A DNA stretch of 64,000 nucleotides from Astragalus membranaceus. Lineage: Eukaryota; Streptophyta; Magnoliopsida; Fabales; Fabaceae. The notes beneath the pieces are model-generated. The model saw nothing but the letters and a program-made list of their open reading frames with translations, was not told where the DNA came from and did not search any database. The stretch is taken from the NCBI GenBank assembly GCA_039519185.1, contig CM076846.1:138094428-138158427 (forward strand). Direction: 5' to 3'. The translations under genes were made by a program, and so were the position numbers. Shown here piece after piece: positions 37,001 to 48,436 of the stretch; the stretch's first letter is position 1; the number at the start of each line of letters is the position of its first letter.

Positions 37001-39561
37001 GATATTTGAGGTGATCCTTGTCTAGGGTGATTTTTGGATTTTTGGCTCTTTTTTTTTACGGTGGGTAGGAGAGGATTTTGTTTTTCTCTTTGGGATTTTC
37101 TTGGCTTAAGGTGGGTAGGAAAGGGACTTTCTGGGATTTTGGGGTTTTTGAGGAGATGGCCAAACTTCATTTCAAAACCCGATTGCTTATTTCTATAAGA
37201 CTTAACTTTAGAACAATAATTTATCTATCTTCATGTGTTTGCTCTTTTTCCTTTTTTGTGCCCTAATTTTTGCCTGGACCGCTCTTTGCGAGTTTTCAGT
37301 CCACCGGGCGCTCCTTTTTGCCTAGGCCGCCCTTTGCGGGTTTTCAACCTAGCGAACTCGTTTTCCTGTTTATTATATTATTATTTTTTTTGAGAGACTT
37401 GTACTGAAGGAAAATGATATTAATCAAGGGGAATTAATGATCACAGACTTGCCCCAGCATGGAGGACTTAAAGTATTAGAATGAACCAAAGTCAAATACG
37501 CACTGATGGGGAGAATATGCACTTTATGGGTGGACGGGGTGGGGTTAGACTTGGATGGGGAATGATGATAAATGAAGGAAATTGACTGACTCAAGCAAGA
37601 GAAACTGCACCTGGCATGCATGCTTACTAGGAGAACGCTTCACAGAGAGTTAACATTGGTTAAGACATGATATGAAAACTTTTTGATGAACTGTTTCGGT
37701 CTTTTATCATGGAATGGGTGAGATGTAATGCCCTTTTTTGAAGGAAATACAAATGAGCTATTGATGTGAAAAACTGAGTGCCTTGGAACACCTTGAGTTT
37801 GCAAATGAGTGAGGGTAAACGTTTCCAAGAAGGAAAGATTACTTTGCAAGAACATCTCGGCTCTCATCACAACATTTTTGTTGTATGCAATGCATGGATT
37901 ATGATGTATACATGATGAAAATGAAATGTATGAAAGCATATTCACTTGAAAAGTGTAATTATTCTAAAAGTTTTTTTTTTCTTTTTGATGCTTTCTTTTT
38001 ATGCAAGACGAAGTATGAAATGCCAGTGGATCTTTGGATGATGAATGATGCAAGAATGATGCTTCTTCTCAAAATTATTTTTTATAGAGGCAATACAAGA
38101 TATGAAACGCTGATGCCCCCTTTTTCTTTTGAATGATGAAAGATGCAGGAATGATGCTTTTTTCTAAATGATGATTTTTATTCATGATCATGAATGAGAT
38201 GCTTTCTTGTTTTCATCATTATTTTTGTGCAATGAAATGCATGATACTCACAATGATTTTCTTTTTTGTTTTTTAGTTTTGGAACATGATTTTGAAAATT
38301 ATTTGGAGATGCAAATGATTTATTGGAAAAAAAAAGGTTTTAGAAAAATGTGCTTGACGGGGTATGACCCGCTCCTACGTATCCCCATTGTAATGAGGAA
38401 TCAAAGCTTGCGTAGTTCTACTGTGTCTCTCTTTTTTTTGAAATAATGCTTATGCATGAACGCCTCGTCTTGGATGAACTCGACGAGGATTTTTTTGCAT
38501 GATTATAAATGAAATGCTTATGCTATGCAGATGATAATTGTTTTTTGTTTTATCTTTACGTAATGAAAGGGAATGCAAGATGAATGGTTTTTTTTTTCAA
38601 AATTGGAATTTTATGCAATGCAAATGATGCGATAATGCAGTGATGCAATGATGCAATGATACCCTTTTTTTTGTGCAGAAAGAGGATATTTACAGGTGGT
38701 GATTTGAAAATTATATGCCACCTCATATAGGCGAAAAGGAAAAGCATATCTTTTTTGATTTTCAAAAATTTTGAAGGAAAAATTGATTGAACTGAATGCA
38801 ACGATGCAACACACAATTTGGAAAGCCCTTGTGACCTAAAAGGGGGTAGAACCTATGATCTAAGGCATTTTAGGGATAATCTTCTCATGTAACTCTATTC
38901 ACACCCTCACAAAGGTCATCAGAGCCACAGTCTCTTTCACGAAATTCCTTGTAAATGCAGCAAACTGCTAGGTACAAGGTATCATGGAAGAGCACAACTC
39001 TGATTGAAACTTTCGCGAGTAGCCAAACGGACAAAGGTCCTGATGGGCTCCCACTACTCGAATCCACTCGTCCTACGATACCCTAACAGACCTGGGTTAT
39101 GGTCTCCTTCTCTAATCATATAATCTCAAGGTACAAGTGTGTGTGTGCGAAGGGCATTTCCTTAAAAACTACCCCACCTGCAAACGACAATCCAGAACAG
39201 TCCAGACAATAGCATGTTGTCTACTCTAGGGTTCAATATCATTCAAATACAAACAAGCCTAGGGTGCCAACAACAATGCACTACTTGCTTAAGGAAGCGA
39301 GCAAAGAAGAAGGGGACATGACAAGAGAGGGGAAATATGCATGAGGAAACTAAGCATTTAAGCAAAGAAGTAACTATCTATTATTTTAAACAAAAGCGAA
39401 CATAGAAGAATGCATATGGATGCAACATGCTTATGAAAAGGAAGAAGAATAGAGGCAAAGCAAGATGTTCAAATCAATCACACAAACCACACGCTTAATT
39501 AATTAGGCTTGACCCACTTTTGAAAAAAAATGTTTTTTTAGTCCCCAGTGAAGTCGCCAGC
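34086..39561 (-). other. Internal region of giant element, non-coding
   Basis: No retroviral domain was found in six frames. Frames such as 34678-35193 and 34964-35501 are read through repeated GATGCAAATG-type sequence (His/Ser-rich) and are not genes. The region holds the 38-bp array at 34297, a third copy of the TACGTA motif (38352-38418) and many T-rich tracts. The primer-binding site lies next to 39561 on the minus strand. Confidence 0.8.
34297..34470. repeat. 38-bp tandem array, about 4.5 units
   Basis: Units begin at 34297, 34335, 34373, 34411 and 34449. Each pairs GAAGGACCACTCAGGGTCT with GAAGGAGCACTAAGGCTCT, two related 19-bp halves. A diverged version is present in each LTR near 30055 and 40056. 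Confidence 0.93.
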
Positions 39562-42500
39562 TGTTGCGCCCGAAAAAGTCCCCGAGGGAGAACCTTCCTC
39601 GTTCACAACTTTTCCTAAGACAATGAAGCCGCCACCAATATTTATTAAGGAAAATATTAGGAAAACCTTTTTTGGAAAGCGATTGGTCTTGCGAAACTAG
39701 AGAACAGGGTTCGGGGGTCGGTTACGCGCAGGGAAGGTGTTAGCACCCCACACGTCCTCTCTACTGAGAGGGAACCTTTAATTAAATGTGTGGTTTTAGT
39801 GTGTTGACTTGAAAATGCTTAATTTTGCCTCTCTACTTCTTATTGGAAAACTCTTAATGAAAATCTTTATTTATTATGAAAAAAGGGGGAAAAACGGTTT
39901 TTTAGAAAAAAAACGCTTGACGGGACATGGCCCGCTCCTACGTATCTCCCGGTGCGATGGAGAACTCAAAGCTACGTAGTTCTTCTGTGTAGAAAATGTT
40001 TGTGTGTTTGGTGTTTTTTTAATATAGGGGTTTTAGGATTGTGTGATCTGTGTTGAAGGACCGCTGGGGGTCTGGAGTGCCGCTGAGGGCTGAAGGAGCA
40101 CTGGGGCTCTGGAGGACCACAGTTCACTTATCCAAAAACGATGACTAACCCGGCCGTACGACCGACTTAATCCCCTACTTTAAAAAAATAAGATTTTTGG
40201 TTTTTGAAATGAAAGAGATGTGTTTGTATTTTCTATTTGGGAAATTGTTTATTTTTGCGCTTGACAGGGGCGTGGCCCTGCTCCTACGTATCTCCGGGTG
40301 GAGAATCAAAGACGACGTAGTTCTAAGCCTTTGGTTTTGAAAAGGTTTTTGTTTTGTTCTTTTTGGTGAGTTTTCGCAATAGGACGAGCATTAATGAGTG
40401 ATTAAACTAACAAAGGCTATGGGTAATCACTGCTAAATACTCAAAAAGAGTTGTTACCTCTAGTCAGACGAACAAAGGCTCTGATTGACTATTAGTAACG
40501 ACTTGTTTTTATTATATTTTCGAAAAGGTTTTCGAAGTAGGACGAGCATTAGCGAATGATTAAACTAACAAAGGTTATGGGTAATCATCGCTAAGTACTC
40601 ATGTAAATTTGAAGAGCGTTCATAGAGATCAAACTAACAAAGGTTATGGGTGACCTCCACTACTTGCTTATTTTTGTTTATTGAAAATGCTTTGAAAATT
40701 AATTGGTTTGGAAAAGAGTTTTTAGAAAATAAATAAATCATTTTCAATCGAAATCTATGTCCAAAACCAAATGCAAAATGAATGAATGAAGTTCAAACAT
40801 ATTCAACTAATCAAGCAATCATGAACATGTTGATCATCAACTAAGATTAAGCATGCCAATATAATCAAGAGATTTAATTGTCAAAGGTGCAAGACAAAGT
40901 TCTCAAAACAATTGTGTTTGTGTGTGAAGGAGAATTGCTACACAAGTTGGAAGCAATCTCAAGAGGGGCACATATGCCTCTATGCTACACATGTTGGTAG
41001 TCTTATAAGGGCACATGATTGTGTAAAAGGGTTTGTGCACAATTAAGTCAAGACATTCAAATGGCATCAAGAACAAAGGAATACAATTGATCATAGGCAT
41101 AGAATAGTCTAAGTTAAATGGATGAGCATGTGATCATGATGTGCTAGATTAGATAAGCATGAATGCATGTAAATGCATGAACATTTGAGAATGAATGCAA
41201 GAATGAGTATATACAAAGATGTATGAGCATACAAGAATGCATGAGCATTTGATACAAGAATGCATGGACATGTGAGGATGAATGCAAGAATGAGTATATA
41301 CAAAGATGCATGAGCATACAAGAATGCATGAGCATTTGATTAATGAATGCATGGACATGTGAGGATGAATGCAAGAATGAGTATATACAAAGATGCATGA
41401 GCATACAAGAATGCATGGACATGTGAGGATGCATGGTTATTTAATTATGAATGGACATGTGAGAATGCAAGAAGTATAAACAAGTAAGGATGCATGAGGT
41501 ATTAACAAGTGAGAGTGCAAATGAATATGCAAGAGATATGAATATATGAAAAGGCATGAAGATTAAAACAAGAGAGTATGCAAGAGATACAAGCAAATGA
41601 GAATGCAAGAGAGTGAATAAGGTTTTATTTAAGTGCAAGTGTGTGAGAGTGTGTCATAAAAAGTGGTAAAAATTTAGTTACCTTATTCTTAGGAAATGGT
41701 GAAATGTTTTGGTGTTTTTAGAGTCTTAGGAAAAAGTGGTAAAAAGTATTTTTGGGTTGATTTTATAAAGTTGAAAAGTTATAAATGTAAACTAGAAAAT
41801 GTTTTGGGTCTTTTTGTAATTTAAGAAAGGTAAAAAGTAAAGGTAAATTATTAATGAAATGGTAACTTATTTAAGTGAAGGTGGTGAATTATTTAAGTGA
41901 AGGTAAATGGTAAAAGTAAAAGGTAAAATGTTTTTTAGGGTTTTAAGTGAAAGGTAAAAAAGGGTAAGAAAATGTTTTTTACTATTTAGTAACACTTAAG
42001 TGAATGGTAAAAACTAAAAGGTAAAAAGTAAAAAAAAACACAATTCACAACAATTAATTTACCAAACAAGATCAAACAACAAATTTGAGTAAGTAAATTG
42101 GTCACAAAAATGGCTTTATGGCCGAAACATACATATACACAATAAGGCTCAAATTCAACAAATTTCTTGCAACCAAATCACATCATTAGACACACACACA
42201 TAAACCCTAAGATCTACACATGTATATCACACTCAAACAATCATCATTTCATCATTTATTAACATAAAAACAAGATGGAACAAAAAGTATAAAAACCCTA
42301 ATTCTACACTATCAAACCTTAGAGTATGAAGGACTACCTTAACCAATTTTATTCCATCAAAACTCAAGAAACAAGCAAGAAAACATGTTATCCAACAAGA
42401 GAGGCCCTAGGCCGAAGCAAAAAGGTAAGGAAAAATAAATTTTTATTTGGTGAAAATCGCATGAACAAAGAGCAAATCACAAGAACAACACATAATCAAC

Positions 42501-44086
42501 ACATAGTCACAAGAATAACTTATTTAGTGGGTGAGATGCCAACTCTCACCCACAACAGCCCCTAATCTACATTTAAATGATATTATGAGATGCAAATATA
42601 AGTTGAAAAAGGATTTTGATGCAAGAAAGTGGATGAAAATGCAAAGGGTTTTAGGTTATACCTTAGTTCCAAGCTAAACAAGAGTAGAAATGAAGATCAA
42701 GAGTAACCAATCACCAACAATCTTCAAAAATCACCAACAACAACCACGTGACCTTGAAGGATCAGCCCCTTTGATGATGTAAATGTGGAATCAAAGATGA
42801 AAGGAAGAGGATATATGAATATGGAGTGAGGATTTTGTGTTATCTTTAGGTTTGGGGTGCTTTTTGGTGAAGAAATGGAGGAAGGAAGTAAGAGATGGCT
42901 ATGGAGGTTGAGAGGGGCGAATGGAGGCTTGGATGAGAGGGATAGATGGAGAGTATTCTGATCTAGGTTAGAAAAATGAGAGTCCCCCCTTTAGCCTCTC
43001 CAATTTTGGGCTTTTATGTGAAGGCCATTTTAAGGATATTTGTGACATTGTGCTTTTGCAAACCACTAGGATTTGAGATAGAATTTGAATGGATGGTTTG
43101 GATTGCAATGCACAAGGATTAGAGACAAGGAGAAAACACAAATGAGTGAAGAATAGCTAGAGAGGTCGAAAATTGGGAGCTTTTTGTGGCACAAAAATTG
43201 TTAAGGGCAATTAGGACTTTGTACACAAAGTTGTAGCCTAGGATTTGATCTAGAATTTTAATCAATGGCTAGGAATACAACTCACATGGATCAAGGGCAT
43301 GAAGAAGCACAAAAAAGTGGGCTGGAATTGAGGGAAAATTCGGAGCAAAAGGAAAGAGAATGAGTGGAATTGCAACTTGTACTATTGTACTACACTTGAC
43401 CTTTCAAAATTCAAAGGGATATTCCTTATTCCCTTCTAGATAATTCTTCTAAATTCTTGCCATTTTGGGCTATGTCCCATGATTCAATGATTGGGCTCTG
43501 AACTTTATGATCTCACCAATCCCAAAAATGATTTATTGACCCCACTCCAAAGGAAATGACCATTTTGCCCTTTTGTTCAAAAACCGAATTTCATGTCAAA
43601 AATATTCCAATGATGCACAAAAAATGCACAACTCCACTCACTTGGACTCACATAAATTCCTCAAGAGATGCATAATGGTTTTTTTACTGAGAAAATATTT
43701 GTTTTAGTGAAATGACCAAAATGCCCTTTTGGTCCCAAAAACCCTGATTTTGCTCTAAACTTCATTTCCACTCTAACAATGACCCTGAGACCCTTTGGAT
43801 GACTCTAAAACTCTAGAAATGCATGCATGATGAGAAAATAAGTCTTTTTGGCGAAATTACCAAAATACCCTTTGATCTAGGAAAAACCCTAGAAACCCTA
43901 GAAATGCTCTAAAGTGCTCTAAAATGCCATGCAATGCTTTTCTAAACCTAAAATGCATTCTGAAACTTCTAAGATGCAAGCATGATGCTCTTCCTAACCT
44001 CTAGGATGAATGCTAAGACTTGGTTTATTTATTTTTGGTTGAAAATTAGGGTTTTGCCCTAAGCCGGACAAAATTGGGGTATGACA
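39562..44086 (-). repeat. 5' LTR of giant element (right)
   Basis: 4,525 bp, offset by exactly 10,001 bp from the left copy. This LTR would carry the promoter for leftward transcription. Confidence 0.95.
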
Positions 44087-44091
44087 ACACT

Positions 44092-44123
44092 CCGTAGGTA
44101 ACCAGCGATGGTCCGAACAAAAA
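44092..44123 (+). mobile_element. tRNA-derived SINE, 3' part
   Basis: The tail of the SINE whose head is at 29401-29560. It ends in an A run and is followed by the second copy of AAATGTTTTGAATC. Confidence 0.85.
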
Positions 44124-44224
44124 AAATGTTTTGAATCATTGATATTCGACGTGTAAATATTAGTTGTTAGGATAAAATTTAAAAAAATGAAACTAAATCA
44201 ATTCAGAATTGTAAAATCCAGAAT

Positions 44225-44443
44225 TAATGTCGTTTGGAAGAAGATTAGGCGTGATATGAATGCGGTAGCAGATTCGTTGGCCAAGAAGAGCCATGTAATT
44301 AGGGATGTGTTTGTAATTTTTGAGGATATTCCGAACTTTTTGGTCCTTTCCCTTTCTGATGATGCGGGTGGGTATGCTGGCCCATCTGGTATAAACTGAT
44401 TTCGTGTGGCCTTTAGGCCTATTTCTCACCCAAAAAAAAAATC
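44225..44443 (+). pseudogene. 5'-truncated LINE end with RNase H-like coding remnant
   Basis: A frame runs to a TGA at 44397 and includes VWKKIRRDMNAVADSLAKK, which resembles the RNase H C-terminus of plant LINEs (RxxNxVADxLAK). An untranslated tail, GGCCTTTAGGCCT, and an A10 run at 44432-44441 follow. Flanking GTAAAATCCAGAAT (44211-44224) and GTAAAATCCAAAAT (44444-44457) are an aged target duplication with one mismatch. Only the last about 219 bp of the LINE were inserted. Confidence 0.75.
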
Positions 44444-44457
44444 GTAAAATCCAAAAT

Positions 44458-44892
44458 GTGGATATCAAATAAATATGGTACCTTGATGATTTTTTATTTT
44501 TTAAATGTTTTTTCAATCAAATATGATAACCGTTGGATTAATCAATTTCAATGGTTTAGATTTAGTATAAGTCATTTGACTCACCGTCGACGGTGTCAAC
44601 AAATCCTATCCGTATAGGATATATTGACACTAAGTGTAACGTAAATGAGTTACACCAAATTTCAACCATTAAAATGACGTAATCCTAAGGCTATGAATGT
44701 CTCAACAACAATCTAAAAAAAGAGCACCAGATCAACCGAGACTCGTATTTGTTACTAAAAATTTGGGATCCATTAAAAAGATATGAATTTAACTCATTCC
44801 TTTTTTCTGTTTGGAAAATTATAACAGACCTACACACACTCTCACTCAGTTGTTTATCAAGATTCCTTTGTCAGTAATAGAACATCCGAAGA
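44458..44892. other. Intergenic
   Basis: AT-rich DNA between the LINE remnant and the second Mutator-like element. Nothing further recognised. Confidence 0.4.
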
Positions 44893-44901
44893 AATTAAAA
44901 A

Positions 44902-46025
44902 GGCTTAATTACAGTTTTGGTCCCCCTATTATGACCAATTTTCGATTTTGGTCCCTGAACTTTTAATTTGACGATTTTGGTCCCCCTATTTTCCCAATTT
45001 GAAAAATCAAAGTCCCCCACCCTAATTTTGACTCAGTTTGACTGACTGATCCTACGTGGCAGCCCACGTGGACTGCCACGTAGGCACACCCCCCACCCCA
45101 CCCACCCCACCCCACCCCACCCCTCCACTGTTTGTCTTCCCCACCGATCCCCACCCCCACCCTCCACTGTTCCCCTTCGCCCCTCCCACCCCACACCCCA
45201 CCCCCCACCCCCACCGTGAACCCCCCATCCCCACCGTGAACCCCCCTTCCTTCCCCTTCCCCTTCACCGGATCTGCGAGAGAGAGAGAGAGACGCAGAGA
45301 GAGCGACGGTGAGCGAGAGAGAGCGACGGAGCGACGGTGAGCGAGAGAGAGCGACGGAGCGACGGTGAGCGGGAGAGAGCGATGGTGAGCGAGAGAGAGG
45401 GAAAGCGAGGGGGGAGGGGAGAGACGGTGAGTGAGAGAGAGAGGGAAATCGAGGGGGAGGGGAGAGACGGTGAGCGAGAGAGAGAGGGAAATCGAGGGGG
45501 GGAGGGGAGAGACGGTGAGCGAGAGAGAGAGGGAGGTGCGAAGGGAAGGGGTCACGGTGGGGGGGTGGGAGGGGTGGGGTGGGGAAGAGGGGAAGATGCG
45601 AAGGAGAGAGAGAGCGACGATGGGGTGGGGAAGAGGGGAAGATGCGAAGGAGAGAGAGAGCGACGATGGGGTGGGGTGGGGGGGTCGGTGGTGGTGGGGG
45701 GGGGGGGTTAGGGTGGGGGTGGGGTCGGTGGTGGGGGGGTTGGGGTGGGGTGGGTGGGTCGGTGGTGGGGGGTGGGGTGGGGGGGAGGGGGGTTCACGAG
45801 GAAGAAGAAGGGGTGGGGGTGGGGGTGGGGGGTGGGTGTGTGCCTACGTGGCAGTCCACGTGGGCTGCCACGTAGGATCAGTCAGTCAAACTGAGTCAAA
45901 ATTGGGGTGGGGGACTTTGATTTTTCAAATTGGGAAAATAGGGGGACCAAAATCGTCAAATTAAAAGTTCAGGGACCAAAATCGAAAATTGGTCATAATA
46001 GGGGGACCAAAACTGTAATTAAGCT
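44902..46025. mobile_element. Long-TIR Mutator-like foldback element, copy 2
   Basis: Same family as 6770-7983, core in the opposite orientation. Arms are about 185 bp (44902-45087, 45840-46025). The exact 9-bp duplication AATTAAAAA lies at 44893-44901 and 46026-46034. The outermost base of the right arm is T where C is expected. The core is C-rich, then a long GAGAGAGCGACGGTGAGC purine tract, then G-rich. No transposase. Confidence 0.88.
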
Positions 46026-46243
46026 AATTAAAAAAATAATAGAAACGCATAAAGGATAATGGAAGCATCTAAAGGTATTTGCACAATATCTATCATTAAT
46101 TCTGCAAGCAGTCTGATATACTCTCATACACAAATTAAATAGCCAAAAATAGGAATGCATAAAACGATAAAGGGGATGGATGACTAAACAAAATACATAA
46201 ACTTCAAATAAACCACCCTAACAAGATGATAAATTAATAAACC

Positions 46244-46747
46244 TTACAAATGGAATGAAGAATGATAATCAAATTTGTCGCCGGAATCGAAAACATAGAG
46301 AAGAAGATAATAGTAGTAGAGATTCCCAATAGGAAAGACGAAAAAACCAGGAAGGATGGCCTTGAACATCCAAGAGTAGTGATTAGGGAAGGCAGCTTGT
46401 AGTCTAACCCAACTCATACGAGCTAGGCCGCCCATGAGAAAGACTATGCCGAAGAATTGTCCCACAGCGACGAGGACCATTGCCCTATGAAATCTGGAAA
46501 TGCTGATGACGTTGGCCAGCAAATGCTTGAGTAAGAGACCCAGGTTGGTGGAAAAGAGAAAACAAAATATAGACACCAAGAAGAATCGCCGACATGTCCT
46601 GGCCATGTAGACCGGCCTCCATGGGCTCAGTGGGCTGAGTAACAAATATACCAGTGAAACTAAGAGTGCATAATTCCAGTTCCCAAATAATATTACCTCT
46701 AACCTCATTTGTAAGTGAATGCTCAATTCTGATAATGTTGAAGCCAT
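46244..46747 (-). CDS. Small multi-spanning membrane protein, paralogue A
   Basis: A single-exon frame of 167 aa starting MASTLSELSIHLQMRLEV. The upstream in-frame Met at 46864 lies before the TATA box and is rejected. Four hydrophobic segments (about 18-38, 54-75, 88-110 and 132-155) suggest a four-span membrane protein with short loops. A basic loop, RPVYMARTCRR, follows segment 1, and the tail is YHSSFHL. The family is not recognised by any catalytic or transport motif, and no function is proposed. It shares start, loop (NHYSxxFKAILP) and tail with the gene 2.5 kb to the right, so the two arose by duplication. The intact frame and conserved protein pattern argue that it is real. Confidence 0.75.
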   Translation of the reverse strand: MASTLSELSIHLQMRLEVILFGNWNYALLVSLVYLLLSPLSPWRPVYMARTCRRFFLVSIFCFLFSTNLGLLLKHLLANVISISRFHRAMVLVAVGQFFGIVFLMGGLARMSWVRLQAAFPNHYSWMFKAILPGFFVFPIGNLYYYYLLLYVFDSGDKFDYHSSFHL

Positions 46748-46818
46748 GTGGCGTTGCGAATTCTTGTGATTTTGAGGCGAGGAGGTGAGGGGTTGTGTTT
46801 GTGAAGGCAACGTATTTT

Positions 46819-46828
46819 TAATATATAG
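46819..46828 (-). promoter_or_regulatory. Putative TATA box of paralogue A
   Basis: CCTATATATTAA on the minus strand, about 75-80 bp upstream of the start codon. It lies in a context (GCTGTGCCTATATAT) similar to that of paralogue B. Confidence 0.55.
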
Positions 46829-47014
46829 GCACAGCCGTACAATACTAATTTTTTTTTTGGTCAATCGTACAGTACTAATTTGAATTGAGAGTAGGGTAGC
46901 CAGCTGGAATAAATACAGAAGGAATCTGTTGCATCACAAGGACAGATATTTTGAATTGATCCTATTAGCAAGGAATCGAAAGAGAAAACATAACAAACTC
47001 TTCAACTTTTCATT
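46829..47014. other. Upstream region of paralogue A
   Basis: Promoter-side DNA without other recognisable features; interrupted on its far side by a SINE. Confidence 0.35.
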
Positions 47015-47029
47015 CTATTTCTCTCGAGT

Positions 47030-47165
47030 TTTTTTTTTATTTTTTTTTATAAGCAAATGTTAGTGGAGGTGGGGAATATTAGTTTTTGGGGGTTTGAACC
47101 CATCTTTTTTCAACTTTGCAACTCCTTCATGTCATTTAGCTCACCAACTGAGCTATCTTCTGGGA
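47030..47165 (-). mobile_element. tRNA-derived SINE
   Basis: Read on the minus strand, the head has TAGCTCAGTTGGTGAGC (A-box) and, about 50 bp later, GGGTTCAAACCC (B-box), and the element ends in an A-rich tail (T-rich on the plus strand). An exact 15-bp target duplication, CTATTTCTCTCGAGT, flanks it at 47015-47029 and 47166-47180. At 136 bp it is a compact SINE. The boxes are intact, but the sequence between them does not fold as a tRNA, so it is not called as a tRNA gene. Confidence 0.88.
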
Positions 47166-47180
47166 CTATTTCTCTCGAGT

Positions 47181-47689
47181 GTCCATTCCTTCTTCTTTTC
47201 CCATACCAAATTATTTTTATTTTTTGATTAAGTAATGACCCAATTAGGGATCGATGACAAAAAATCTCACACACATCGATACCCACGGGTATAATCCGCG
47301 ACGTAGATGATGTGAGTAGCTAAACGGGTACACACGGGTTAAATAAACTACCTATCAATAAATATGGCGGAGGCAGATATTAAAGTACTGTGCCCATGGG
47401 TACCCATAACAAATATACTTGTTTGAAAATTTACGTATTATTGTTAATTTCAGCATTCTTTATCTCCTTTCGATAACTATTAATATTAAAATATACCCCC
47501 GAGGGTACCCATAACAAATATACTTGTTTGAAAAAAATATTTCACTTAATATTAAAAGTAACTGTGGGTATCCGTGGTACTCCCGAGGAGACAATACACG
47601 TGAAAGTACAGAGGAATTCACTTAGTCAATTATGCTAATTAATTATCTTGGCCTCTTGCTAATTTCAATTTATTGAAATTAGCTAAATA
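47181..47689. other. Intergenic with short repeats
   Basis: GGGTACCCATAACAAATATA occurs twice (about 47400 and 47503), together with other GGGTA/TACCC motifs. No gene seen. Confidence 0.45.
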
Positions 47690-48180
47690 GGGGATGTTAC
47701 AGTGGCGGTAGCCAATACTTGCTGTCCTTTTTGTGAAAGTACAGAGGAATCTATTAATCAAATTTTCTTCGAATGTTCATTTTCAAAATCTATATGGAAA
47801 TTGGAAAGAGGTTGCAATATGGTTAGGTGTTAAAGGGGAAGTAAATTTGGAGGGAACTCATCATTTTTGGTTTTTTGGTAGGGACTTCAAAGAAAGAAAC
47901 AACAACAATAAACTCAATTTTGTGTTTTGGATGGCTACCATGTGGATAACTTGGAAGGAAATAAACTCTTTGATTTTTGAAGGGGTTGAAGGGGTAGTGG
48001 ATGATATTTTCAGTGTTATTAATAAGATTAAACACATTTCTTGAGGGTGGTTCATGGGGTTCATGGGTAAGGTAGGCACCTATTGTGGGGGATCCATTAC
48101 GGATTGGTGGAAATCCCCAATGTTATGTAATTTGCTTACTGAGGAGAACTCTTGAGTTTCTTGAGACATCCAGTACTCCT
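47690..48180 (+). pseudogene. LINE 3'-end fragment with zf-RVT zinc-binding domain
   Basis: Joining two frames gives CPFCESTEES, FFECSFSKSIW and then, in 47733-48044, FWMATMWITWKEINSLIF. This is the zinc-binding domain that follows the reverse transcriptase of plant LINEs (CxxC...HxxxxC-type, here with the His position unclear). A stop after NKIKHIS and a frameshift near 47800 show that it is dead. A (TA)n microsatellite follows the end of the fragment. Confidence 0.75.
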
Positions 48181-48182
48181 CA

Positions 48183-48186
<4 letters not shown>

Positions 48187-48252
<66 letters not shown>
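48187..48252. repeat. (AT)n microsatellite
   Basis: About 33 AT units directly after the LINE fragment. Confidence 0.95.
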
Positions 48253-48253
<1 letters not shown>

Positions 48254-48340
48254 TAGTGCCGTGACCGTGTGATGCACGGGGCCAAAGCTTTAGGGTTGAC
48301 GGAAGTATTATAGGACCAAAATTAGATTAATAGTAATTGA

Positions 48341-48436
48341 AGTCAAATTTTAACAACTAAAAGTTATGTTTAAAAGATTCAAAAGGATAGTCAAATTTTA
48401 ACAACTAAAAGTTATGTTTAAAAGATTCAAAAGGAT
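48341..48436. repeat. Perfect 48-bp direct duplication
   Basis: Two identical adjacent units, 48341-48388 and 48389-48436, beginning AGTCAAATTTTAACAAC and ending TTCAAAAGGAT. Confidence 0.95.

Larger units (their letters stand above)
29561..44086 (-). mobile_element. Giant-LTR, coding-less LTR element (Ogre-like LARD)
   Basis: A 14,526-bp element: two 4,525-bp LTRs (29561-34085, 39562-44086) around 5,476 bp of internal DNA. It has an exact 5-bp target duplication, ACACT, at 29556-29560 and 44087-44091. Read on the minus strand, the LTR starts TGTCATACCCCAATTTTG and ends GGGCGCAACA. The 5' LTR (right) is followed by TGGCGACTTCACTGGGGAC, a primer site of the tRNA-Arg type used by legume Ogre elements. 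The left LTR is preceded by the purine tract AAAGAGGGGCAGC. No gag, protease, RT or integrase is found in any frame, so it is a large non-autonomous derivative. Confidence 0.93.

Noticed and set aside
45052..45964. Long overlapping frames in the second MULE copy
   Set aside because: Same repeat artefact; opposite strand equally open.
47030..47165. tRNA gene
   Set aside because: A- and B-boxes are present but the stems do not pair, and a tail with a 15-bp target duplication shows it is a SINE.
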